Of a stretch of DNA of 64,000 nt, positions 41,750 through 54,600 are shown in pieces. Below the pieces are notes generated by a model. That model did no database searches and was not told the DNA's origin. It worked only from the letters and a program-made list of their open reading frames with translations. The stretch spans positions 26,789,027 to 26,853,026 of the forward strand of contig NC_083646.1 of assembly GCF_963576545.1 (NCBI RefSeq). Reading direction: 5' to 3'. The DNA is from Limanda limanda (lineage: Eukaryota; Chordata; Actinopteri; Pleuronectiformes; Pleuronectidae). Numbering within the stretch: position 1 is the first letter of the stretch; each line of letters starts with the position of its first letter. The position numbers and the translations under genes were made by a program.

Positions 41750-42911
41750 CACAGCCCAGTGTCGCTGTGTACAGTACAAGTGAACTCACTGAGAGGAGAC
41801 AGCGGCCACACCTGCAGGTGCAGCCATAGTCCTATTCTGTATTTATCTCCCCACTTCACATTTGGCCCCTGTTCTCAGTGCTCATGATCTGGTTATGAAA
41901 GATGCATGATGCTCTCGCTCCCTGCTCACAGAGCGGCTCACAGAGCGGCTCCGGCTGCACACACAGCGGCTCCACTCCGGGTTTTACCTGCTGCCGTCTG
42001 CCTGCTGTCAATGAAACATCCAGCGCGTCCTCTCTGCCTTTATTCCTCTACGTGTTTCCATCGCTCCGCCCTCTTCTTCCTATCTGGATTTTTTCCTCCT
42101 CCTCCTCCCCTCTCTCTCTCCCTCTCTATCTCTCTCACCCCCCTGTCTCTCACTCACTCTCTCTCCCTCTCGTTGCATCCATTTTTGTGCATTTAAGAAA
42201 TCTCCAAGAATTACCAACCTGGAGGAAAGCGAGCTAAGAGTGACAGAGGAGGGTTAAGGGCTCCCAACGAAAACAAACACGGACGGACCGGGCCACCTTT
42301 GATTATTCCAACATGCGAGTGGAACCTCTCTAAAGAATGGCAGCGATGGGTTAGACAGGATTTAACATGACAGCGAAATAGAAGGCAAGAGTTGTTCATT
42401 TTTTATTTTCAAACCCTTTCTATGTGTCTTCTCCCTGGATGGATGGATGGGTTGTGTTTGGACTAGCTGAAGGTTGTAGCCTGCAGCATGTGAACCCCGT
42501 GCCTCCAACAGGAGCGTTTATGATCCCGAGTGTTTTCTCTTTCACAACATTTCATGTGTGAATTTGTGCGTTTTCGAGCTGCAGCCGCTTGAATGTAGCC
42601 TGTTTGCAGGCAGCGCTCAGTCGGCTGCAGCATGAGTATTAATTAGAACCCATCATGAGCATTTAACAGCATGAGGCTGAAGCCTGTGATGGATGTTTTT
42701 GACGCTTATTTCTGCAGCACGGTGTAATAATCATATGTGCATGGTGCACTAGTGCCGTGCGTAAACCACGGTTCCTCCAGCGAAACCCCACCGTCAATTT
42801 CACTGTTTCACCGCATGAAATGTAACACATTTGTAGCTAGATCTCCCACCATGATGCTGCTGGTTGATGGTGCTTTTATCATTCATTCTCTGTAGCCACT
42901 GTGTGTAAAAG
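41750..42911 (+). promoter_or_regulatory. rims2 promoter and 5' UTR region
   Basis: Composition shifts to GC- and CT-rich (CT run at about 42108-42172) and then to plain 5'-UTR-like sequence up to the start codon. An in-frame TAA at 42906-42908 closes the frame directly upstream of the ATG, which supports the start at 42912. The transcription start and any upstream non-coding exon cannot be fixed by eye. Confidence 0.45.
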
Positions 42912-44811
42912 ATGTCTGCTCCACACGGGCCCCGGGGCGGCCCTGGCCCTGCTGCTGCTGCTGCTCCTCCTGCTGCCTCAGCGGCCGGCGCCATGCCGGA
43001 GATGCCGGACCTCAGCCACCTCACCGAGGATGAGAGGAAGATCATCCTCGGTGTCATGGACCGACAGAAGAAGGAGGAAGCTAAGGAACAGTCGATGTTG
43101 AAGTAAGGAAAGAAGTAGAGATGGTGCAGGAGCTGTGTGTCGGCGTGTGCCGAGCTCAGCCCCGGGTGTTTCTGTGGGCTCTGTTTGTGCAGCGTGTGAT
43201 TCTGATGCTGGAGCTGAATCAGTCCACTGTTAGTCGGCCAAGGTGAGGCGAACCTTCCCCTCGCCTGGTGGTCGCTCCTTGACCCTCCTCCTCCTCCTCC
43301 TCCTCCTCCTACTCCAGGAAACACTACATGTTCATGTCTGAGTATCATTTTCTTTATAAAGCGACACACACCCTCAGTACTTTCATGTATCTCACAGCTG
43401 TATCTCTACTATAATGGCTGGGTTGTAGCAGCAGCAGCGGGCGCCATTTTCACGTTAAAAAAAAAGCACGCCAAATTGCTTAACCTTTCCCCACGCGCGT
43501 CACAGAGATTACACAACATGACGCTGGGAGGATCAGTTAAGGTGTCCTTTCGGGACGATGGCGCACGCGGGGTGGGTGTGATTTCTACGTTAAAGTCTCT
43601 GTAAATCGTGTACCCCCCCCCCCCCCCCCCCCCCCCAAAAAAATACCCCTCCGCTTCCACCCTACACACACCGGCCCCCACTCCTCCTGTGTACAGATGT
43701 CGCTTGGAGCTGTTTCAGCACCACGGAGCTGTCCACACAGCAGGCTCTGTTTTTTAAGGTGGACCGGGAGTGTTTTCCGCCGCCGTCTCTTTATAACCTT
43801 TTCGCCATAACTCTGCTTTATGGGTGGAATACTGCACCCTGTCGACTCGCCCCGGTCATATATATATATATATATAAAAATAAAAAACCGCTCAGCTGAT
43901 GTAGTGTTAGTTAAAAAACAGATTTGGGTTCCAGCTTCTTTCAACAGCTCCTGCCTGTCAAGGTGGTGGCCTTAAATGTTTCCATCCTGTTGATTTTTTT
44001 GTAGTTTTCCAACTTTAGTGAAAAAGGAGGCACATGTCTGCTTGCTCGGGAGCATTAAGTGTTTAGACTATTTTTACTTGACTTTCAGTATAAACGTACA
44101 CGTGTATATCATAAAAAATAAAAATAGAGTATTTTTATACAGCACTTTCTTTCACTAATCGACCCCTCAAAGTGCTTTACACTACCAGCCCCGATACCCG
44201 TTCACACACACATTCAAACATTGTTTCTATATGCAGCGCTTTCTATCAACCTTTTCACATACTGCACTGTCTTGCCTAAGGACACTTCGAAATACAGACT
44301 GGAGTAGCCAGAGATCGAACCACGGTCCTTGTGTTTAGTGGACAGCCCTCTCTACCTCCTAAGCCAAAGCCATCCTATGGAGCCAAATCGTAAAGTTCAT
44401 TATCTCAAGGTATTTAACACTGTAAGATTGAGACCATACAGTATAATAGAGAAACCCAGAAGTTCACACATCGAGCAAACCCATGGATGGCAGAGAGACC
44501 TAATGAATCAATGTGGGTGGCCATCTGCCTCGAACGGAAGGGGTGAGCAGAGAAAGATGGGGGGGAGAGGAGAGGAGAGGTGAGTGGAAGAGAAGAGAGA
44601 GAGGGGACCAGGAACAGCTATGCAAATGTCATATTTAAGCTCTGTCAGACTGGTTGTTATAATGACCACAATAGCAATGATAAATACATGTGATGATAGC
44701 GGCAATGGTTAATAGTAGTAGTAGTAGTAGTAATACTAATAATGAAATCTCTGGCTGGTTCTCTTGTGCTGCAGCCTCCCAGCACGTGCCAGTGTGACTT
44801 CAGTGTGAGCT

Positions 44812-44893
<82 letters not shown>

Positions 44894-47800
44894 CACACTC
44901 ACTGGGAGCTTTTTAGAGGCATTAGAGCTGTTGTTTTCCATCATCAGGTAAATGTTTGCACTAAGGCAGCATTCCTAATGGAGAGCGAGTTGTGCAATCC
45001 CTTCCTAGTGCTGCTGCATGATAAACATGACTCACGTACTCCGAGACACGGCTACCTCAGCCGCTGCGGTTCATGCTGCGTGATTCATCCAAGCCTTTTC
45101 CCTCCGCCTCCAATTCCCCTTTCAATGTTCCACTCTCCATCACCTTATCCCCAATAGCTGACGTTTTTTTCCCTCCTACTTCTCTTTCTCTGAGGTAAAA
45201 GGCGATTGTCAGCTTTAGTCACTCTTAGTCTCACAGTGATGTCAAAGCCTTGTCATGACTGAGCATGGGCAGAAGAGGCTGTTCTTTGCAGGGACATGAC
45301 TGACTGACTGTCTCACCATAATGTTACGTAACTTTGATTGTGGGCCACATGAACTGAAAGCGTTTGTGAGCCATGAGGTCAAGGAGGCCTCAGCGTGGAA
45401 TGCTTGCGTCCTCATTTGCATCGTGTTTCCAGTGAGGCCTCTCTCCTGCACACCCTGGTTACCAGAGGTTTTTATTTCACCAGCAAAGCCAAACGCAACA
45501 TCTGACAGAAGACGTGGAGTTGATATTAAGGGCTGGCTGCCACCCTTTTGCTGTTGTTTTGCTGATTAGAATTCCTGATTGGATCTCCTGACCCTGTTGA
45601 GGTCAAGTAGTAAAGTTTTCTTTCAATGTTTCTCACAGCACAGCCCATATTGGTTTGGCTTTAATGTGCTCTGTCTGTACGTACAAGGTGACTCATCATG
45701 AGTCATCAAAACAGTAAATCCCCATTTTCTTTACCTATGAATCACACAAGCATAACATATCCTGAAGCAGCATTAATTCACTCCGCTGCAGTGTAGGTAC
45801 AGCAGCAGCAGATTAACTTGTTATTGAATGGTTCGTAGCATTTCCGCCACTGTCGGAAACAAACACCCACACAGTCAAATCCAACCCTATAGCCCTGTGC
45901 ATCTACGCTGTCACAGTCCAATCCCACTGCGGCTTGGATGGCTGAAAGTGGCAGTTTGAACATTGAAGTGTGTAATCTAACAAAGGGAATCCTGGGAAGA
46001 TGGAGGGATGAAGGAGAGAGAGGGAGAGGAACCTCCAGCTGCAGGGCTTGCCAACTTGCTGTCATCTCACTAGAGGTGCTACAGAGAGCGAGGATGGAAA
46101 CCCAGTGCTGCTGACTCGCATGTAATGAGCTTCTCTCTCCTAGGCCGCTCGTTCTTAGCAGGCCTGTGTATGTGTGTGTCTGCATGTAGAAAATGTGCTG
46201 CACCAAGGAGAAGTCGATTTCTTGAAGTCCGTGAGGCGGCGCTCATTCTTAGATTCCCCTCCTAGAAAGCTCCTCAAAGATGCAGCCATGTAAGTGTGTT
46301 TAGCTCAGAATCATTACATTTTTGCACACAAAACAAGCTTTCCATGCATCAGTGCGTTCCTGTACAGCAGTGATGGTTATGGGACCCCCACCCCCTCCCA
46401 CATAGACACTGTGTATCCCACAGGCTGGCATCAGCTGCCTGTGATGGGGTGACCCACACAATGCCTGGGGCTCCACTTCTCCTTTCTCCCTGCTCCTCCG
46501 ATCCTCCAGGTCCACTTGCCGGTTCTGCTTGGTGGCTAGGAGTGGCACAGTGTGGGAGACTGACTATCTTTCACATTTCCAACCTCTATTGCTCTGTCGT
46601 TCTTTCTGTTTCTCTCGCTCTTAATAAGCAGTGCCTGTTGCAAAGGTATAAGCTAATGAAACATAAACACACACATAGATGCATATATAGGTGGTTGTAC
46701 CGGGGGATGATTCCAATATTAGTAGACAGACACATGTTGCCGTCCTTCCACTTCCTACCACACTAACAGCCTAGTAACTGTTCCTCCACGTGCCTGTAAC
46801 AGTGTAAACTCGTGGATCAGGGGACTGTGTCATTCGCTCAGGGACCTCCTTTGACTGAGCTAATTATAATGACTGACTTGTATGAGGGACTCCCACTGAG
46901 ATGCTGGTATTCCAGGGCTCTGAGTCTGCTGTGTCTGCTGGTAATGGAATGTAATTGTATCATGGCAATGTGGTGAAGATATTGTAAATAGATGATTCTT
47001 AGGAGTTAGCTGTATGTTGTGACTAAATTAAACAAGCAATTTAGCTTTTCACTTCCATTGAAAAACACTCTATCCTACAATTCCCACAGTGCAACTGGAC
47101 AGCTACCCCTCGCTTAGACCCCACTACGAAGGGCAAAAGCTCACGACTTTGTTAACTCCACACACCAAATTTGTCATTAACATCAATTTCCTTTTAACAC
47201 TTGTAGTTTCCGAGGCTACATCTATACATGTTTATCTTAAAACAGTGTTTTATAACAAATACAATCCACACGAGCATCTTAGGTCTGTACCTGTAATAAC
47301 TCCAGTCCACACTACCACTCATGAAAATGTATATTACAAGACCTTTCATTTACACTGTGAATGTACATACCTTAAGGGAGCGGATTTGTCTTCTCCTCAG
47401 TTGGTTGCACAGTTACTGAAAAAACGAAGAATGGGAAACAACAATGGTGAAAAGTAAGACAAGGGATTAATTTTCTTAGGCCAACGATGTGGTGGAACAT
47501 ATGCTGGTGGTTGAGTCGCAATTGATATGACCAATCAGGAGGCAGTGCAGGTGACTGCGTCATAATTTCAAAACTTCTGCCTGTTCAGAGTACAATGCAC
47601 CCATGGGCTTTTCAAACTGGGGACCAATACTGTTTCCAATAAATTCTGTTTGAGGTGCTCAAAACTGAGGAGTAGTGTGGACAACAGTAGTGATGCGTTT
47701 TGAAACTAAAATGTAGTAGAGTGGATGTAGCCTAAGACAAGTCAAGTTGTCATGACCCCAGTGACATCATCAGGGTTATTTTCTCAGACCAGTAAAAGTT

Positions 47801-48257
47801 CCTCCTCAGCCACATCAGCCACTACAAGGGTCTTGTTGTACTATGCCACTGCACTGTGCATTAGACAAGATAGTAGTGAGGAGAGAAACAAACTAACTTA
47901 CAATTTAATAATCATTTGACCCGGAAATGTCATGATAAATGTAACTTCAGTGACACTTTAATAGTTTACACCGCAAATCAGGGTTCAGGGTCTGGAATCA
48001 TAACTTGAAATTAAGTGTTTTGTTCTGAAATATATTTAAATGTTTTCATTGATTGTGAGAAAAAGTATTATGTTCCTGGTTCCTATAACATGGCCATGGT
48101 GAAAGGCATATTTGTGTGTGGGTGTGTGTGTGTTTGTATGTGTGTGTGTGTGTTTAACATGAAGAGCATTGACCTAGAATTAGCTTTGATTGATCACATC
48201 CCATTTCCTTTTTCTGTTAGTCCCTCCAACCTAGAGAGAGAGAGAGAGAGAGAGAGC

Positions 48258-48329
<72 letters not shown>

Positions 48330-48548
48330 TATGGTTGTGAAATGAGGCAAGGTAATGCTCTTCCCACTGGACAATGTACAGTACACGCACACACCCTCTC
48401 TATCTCTCTCTCCCCCCCTGCCTTTTTCTTGTTCTCTCAGTTCACTCACCCATGCTCACTCGCCTTCCCATGCAAAGAGCAGATTCTGTCATGAGCGTTC
48501 TACAGCCGCCCATCCCCCATGACTGTCCCCAAGGGAAAGCGCGCGAGA

Positions 48549-48645
<97 letters not shown>

Positions 48646-51600
48646 TAGAGAGGATGCTGTCTTGACTCTATAAAGCAGAACGCACGCCAGATGAATACAT
48701 CATCATGCTAATTAAAGTAACAATGTGTTTTGGTTACGGAAGGCTGGCATGCTGTCAAGTAGTTTGGCTTAGCTGGACAGGAAATCCAGTTAAAACACAA
48801 TTGTCATCATTAGACAGAAATATAAAATAACATATTCACAAGTTCCTCATAAGCTGTGGAAGTGAAGCTTGATTAGTGTTGTGGTTATTGGTGCTCTCCT
48901 ATCGCACATATTTGTTTTTACATTTCTGCCATTGACCTACTGTACCTGTCTAATTACCTCTTGCTCTGTTCTTTTTCTCCATATACTCTCTTTACACTGC
49001 TATATAATGAATATTCCCTCTAATAGATAAGGCTGGTGTCCTTCGATGTTTACCTATGCCAAGGAGGCTATATGTTGTCATTGTTGCTTGTCTGTCTTTC
49101 CGCAGAAATACACAAAAAATACTTAACAGATTTAATTTTGATTTGGTGGAAGGGTAAGGTGTGGGCCAACGAATTAAAAGAATATGTCAAGATATAAATA
49201 TAGATATTTAAAGGACCGATGTGTGCAATTTAATGTGGCTTGATTTAATGTTAGGTGTTGTGTGACTGTTGGGACTGCATGCACTTTATTCTAGTTTTTG
49301 TTGTTGTAGACAAATAGCATGAAAAGACCAAAAGCAACACAGTGTCTTCATGGTTTCATGAATGTAAGTATAATATCAAATATTTAAGAAAAATAATCCT
49401 TCTCCTTTGAGCTCTGTTTTGGTCTTCTCCTCCTGAGAAATATACTCATGCTCCACTGTTTCCACCACCCAGCTTCCAACAGCTGGTGCTGTGCCAGCGT
49501 TCAATCAGTGTTTTCAGAGATGTATTTATCGTATTATTGATGTATTATGATGATTTATTATTTTGCTGAGAACAGTTGATTGCCCTCACTGCTATGTTGT
49601 GGGCCATTAAACCAAAACAATACGCTGAAAGACACTGAAGAGTTCTGTAGAGCAGAGATAAACTGTTGGTTTGGATGATAATTCTCAGTGAATTCATCAT
49701 CATGAGCAACTTTATCTCACATTTGACCTACTGTCACAACATAAATCTTCATGAGTAAGGCGACTGGGCACTGTAGTTTTAAGCAAATGCCTCTGAAACA
49801 GAGGGAAATCTTTCACGTCCTATGTCAACATGTCACCCAGTGCAAAAGTGTGGCTCAATTTGTTTGGAGAATATTATAGAGCAAGATATGGCACAAATAA
49901 ATACAACTACACAGACAATACTTCCAAAGGATCATTTCGTTGTTGATTTTCGTCTTTTCACAGGTTGTAATATTTAAGAAAACTATATAATATTAACTTG
50001 TTTAATGGTCTGAGTTACTGAAAAAAGAAAGGAGAGGATACTTCAGGATAAGGGGCATAGAGGAGAGGGCAGGGTGAGAGGAAAGTTTGGGACAGGTTAG
50101 CATGGGAGAGGGGAGAGGAAATGAGAAGGGACGAGGGGGGGCGAGAGGAGAGGGCAGGAGAGGAGAAGAGAACATCAGAGAGAAAATGAGAGGAGAGACA
50201 GTGACGTCTGAGATGCTATCAGGTCTCGTTGCTGATATGACAGCCTTAGTCCCCGTTGACAGAGCAATCAGCCTGCCATCTCCCATAGCCTGCTGTTCTC
50301 CTGTGAGGCACAGCACAGCATCGGCCTCTATTGTCTTTCAGGGCTTTGTTCTAAATAACATCTGCATTCGTCAGCATCGGTTTTATTCTCCTCTGGGCTC
50401 TTATCCCTCAAGCAAAGTTTGAAGGGATTTTCCTGTCCCTGGCTGCGCAGTTTGAAATGCCCTTGGTGAAACCTGACAGTAGGAAACTGTTTCAGAACGA
50501 GATTGTTGTAACTTGGTACAGGGCATGTTTTATGTATTTATAGAAATATGTAATACAATGTTACACAGCAGCACAGGAAGATAGGTTTTCATTTTTAAAC
50601 TGAGCTTGAAGCAGATGGAGCACCTAATGTTAAATCATAAGCTAATACCAAGACCCTAACTTTCGGTTGAACACTGAACACCTGATAAACCTCAGAAATA
50701 ATACTTGCCAGCTAATATTAACTAGCTAGTAGCCAAAGAAGGCAAAACAAAATTGCGTAAATAAATTGAATCAAGGAAACCAACCTTCCCCTTGTATGAC
50801 CGTCAATATTTTTCATTCAGCGTAACTGTATGATTATTGAGGGAGGGGGGTATTGGTACAGACTGGCTTTGTTTATTGGAGGGGTTACAACCCCCTGAAC
50901 TCCTTGTAAAATAGGCCCTAGGTTATTACCAAATTTGATAAGGTTGCAGGTTTAAATCCCATGATCAGAAAGCATTGTGTATACCTCAGCTAGCATGTGA
51001 AAATGCTCAAGAAGTTGGTGTGATGTATCACACCAACTCGGTATATGAACCGATGTTGATGTTGTGAGGTTCAAGAGTGCAACGTAATCAGTATTAGCAG
51101 CTAATGATCCTATAAGACTCCTAGCATGTTGTGCAAGAGTAACCTGATTGAGAACACAATGCAATAGAAAAACAGTCTAGCTGAATAATACATATTACAA
51201 AGGGGGAAAAAAGAAGTAAAACGTTGCCCCTGCCAATGAGAGTAGAAGTTTGAGAGGGAAATGGCACCAAGAAGAGAACACTTTATTGACCCATCCCCCT
51301 TCCCCATAGTAGAGTGTTGAGTCAATGTAGAGGGAGATAGACAGCATCTGACCCTGTAAGGGAAGCCTAGTGCTTCTGAGGAACATATGTGCCTGCTATA
51401 GAATAGCTGTCAGCTGTATCGTGAGCGTCAAGTCTATCTCTGAAAACCAAGTAGTTGTGTGACGATATATACTCCGTTGACAAATTCAGCACATCACACT
51501 AATGGGCTCCGCACTACGCTCACTATTAAAGGAAGCAAAAACTGGAAATACAGTGGAGCCCAAAAGTCCCTTTCCCATATGGGAAGGTGGTTAGGGTACA

Positions 51601-54600
51601 CTGACACAGCACCTGTGGGACAGCTGGGTGCTGTGTCAGTGTAGATAGTTACAGCTAGTGAGGTCTGGTGCCACTTCTCTCCCCTGTGACATTCCCTCTG
51701 GGTTTGTTTTATGATTGTTGAACCCTGAAAGGTCAGAGAAAGGACATGCCGTGGAAAGTCACTTTAATTCATTTTTTTAAATAAAATACACCAGCAAGTT
51801 AGTTCTTACTGTGAAGGATTTTCTGAATCAGCTAAATCTAGTAACCCAGCTGGACAACAGTTTAGTACTTTTATATGTACTTGTTGGAGTGTCTGTATAT
51901 CTGTTGGTTTTTGATGCAACCAAAGACAATTTTTTTTGTTAGTGTTACAGATACCTGGATAGATAAAGTGAGAGTCAGTTACAAGAGTGTTGAACTAATA
52001 ATAGTGGAGACATTCGGCTTTCTGCAGTGGGCGGCAAGCAGCCAGGAACCTAAACAGGCAGCAAAGCCTGGGGTTATTTAGGTGCCCAGGAAAACCAGGC
52101 AGCAAAGCACCTACCAGCAAGAAGAGAAAACATCCCTACATAATAATAGGGTATATTCAGTCTCATCTTAATCAACTGAGCTACTGAAAGTGAACTGGAA
52201 GTGATAACTCCTACAACTGTATGTGTGTTGGTGAAGGAATAATTTGATTTCAATAATTGATTTTCTAAAACAAGCTTAATTAGATGTCTTTTTTGCCACT
52301 TGTCATCATAGTTTGTATCATTGAGGTTTCTAGTTGTAGCATCTTTATGCCGATTGCCATAACAAAGAAGGTTATGTTTTCATCTGTGTTTATTTGTTGA
52401 TCAGTTGTTTGTTTTTTATCTGCAAGCAGAATGATGAAAAAAGTACTGAGCTGATTGTTGTAGAAGGATGGGGAGTGGGTGAGGAAATAGCCCATGAAAT
52501 TTAGCTGCAGATCCGTTAAATCCGTTAAAGTGTGTAACGGTAGTATCGGACATGCTGCTGATGCTAGCCTGTTAGCATTTGACCTTGTAGTGAAGCCTTT
52601 TGTATCATTAACTTAAAAAATGAAAGAATGTAAATATTCTGTTGTGTTATCCCAATTGTGAATTATCTAAGTTAGCTGTAGCAAAATCACAGTTAAAGCC
52701 ATGTTGGTGCTTATTGTCACACATACTGAGGATTACAAACTCCCATTTAAACTTGCTGCAGTTGCCTTCAGGTACTTGCTAACTACATATGTAGTGTGTG
52801 TTGTGTATAGCTTGGCAAGAAAGAAACTTAGTGTATTTCCAAAGATTCTGCAAACAGTCAATCCGGCCATTTATCTGTTTTCCTCCCTGAGCTTGTCTGG
52901 CCTTGAATCACAGAGGGTCCAGATGAGCCATTCATGCCCCACACACCTTTCTCCTTCATCCTTCAGTTAATGCAGGCTTTTCTAATATTGTTCATCTTTT
53001 TGGGAGATTTGTTTTAGCGCAAATCTGTATTTCACTTACACCATGTTTCCATCTCCCTCAGCCTAGTTAGTGTCTAACTTTTAGTTTGAAGCAAAGTCCA
53101 CACCTAGCAGGCCTCTCAGCAAACTAGCTGCTAACAGCTAAACTTGTCCCAACCAGACTAGCATCACTCACATACACACATTAGCACAGGTGAGGGTTGC
53201 TGCTTATGGAAGAAGTTCTATAAGTTATTTTAGGAAAAAATTTGAGTCAAGTCAGACTCACTCCAAAATGCAAACTCATAGTTTTCATATAGGCCACCTT
53301 AAGCAGTTCTATTTTTGGTAAAGGCAGACACAATATAAGCAAATATTCATGTTGCAGATTCGTACAGACGCAAACAGCACACTTATAGACACGTAAAGTG
53401 GATACAAGGCTATGATGTTGACTTAGGCTAATTTCTGCTAATTCAATGCCATTGCTGCTAACACATATAAATGTTTAAAATGAAAAGAAAAATGAAAGTG
53501 AGAAACGAGAGGACTTTTTATATTCCTAACTCCAGATGTGTTACTCAGTGTGTGACCTGGTATATTTACTAGCGTACGTTTACACAGCACTCAGTTTGTG
53601 TGTCCGGCCACGTTCTGCTCATTCAAGACTCATCTGGTCGGAGCAGGTGCAAGCTGGTGACTCAAACACGTGCATGCTGCTTAGCCGGTCCCTCTGATAC
53701 GCCTTTGTGTGGCCAAAAAAAATCACAAACCATCCAGTGCTTTCTATAAACAAATGCAGCCGCCCTGTGTCCGTCTGCCACACAGATGTGGTACAGTCAG
53801 TGAAATGAGATACACATGCACGCGCACACACTCAGGCCTCATAATCTAGCATATGGACAGGTGCAGTGATTTTATCGAGAAGCTTTAGATTTGTTTATGC
53901 AATCCCTGTTTAGTTCATAATTGTGTTTATTATATTGCATACACTTTAGATTTTTATTTAAACTAGTTGCTTTTAATGCTTAATTTTTCTACATTGGATT
54001 TTCTGTTTGCTCTGCACATAATTTCTATTTCATCTTTTAATTCTCTCTTTTGCCATCATGACCCTCCCTTTCACAGCTATAGTCATTTGTTCTCAGAGGT
54101 GTAGCAGGGATCCAGGGTTTGATGTTAAGCAGCATTATAATCATGCACATGTACAGTGGATACTGCTGTAGGTAGATTACAGAAGCAGCCGACTGACATA
54201 AATAGGGGAGGATAAAGAGCAGCCATTTTCATGACGTCACTAATGTAGCCATGGCCCTTATATAAGTCAACTGTTTGAACACACTCATACACAGGCACTG
54301 TCATGTAACCTACACTAGGACATACTGTACAGCATACAGACCACTGCTCATACTGCCTAGGGCCGAAGGTGGCTTTGTGTGAGCTTTAAATGCATTATTC
54401 CATAGAGTCAGTGTCTGTTTGTGTGCATGTGTGTTCAGGGTTGCTCGGTTTGTGTAGTGTAGCGTGAACTTCATCGGCTACCGTGAAAAAAAACAGTGAA
54501 GAGGCCAGTTTTTCATCCCCATCATCTGACAGTGATAAGGAGGGAGACAGAGAAAGTCAATGGTGTGATCCCGGGATCGTGCTCCTCAACCGAAGTCTGA

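Noticed and set aside
42800..43369. 189-codon minus frame over rims2 exon 1
   Set aside because: Antisense of a GC-rich coding exon, with Gly runs from a TCC repeat.
45778..46206. 142-codon minus frame in rims2 intron 1
   Set aside because: No domain, no conserved motif, no splice context.
47089..47457. 122-codon plus frame
   Set aside because: It overlaps the AGGCTACATC-ended element and shows no transposase or other motif.
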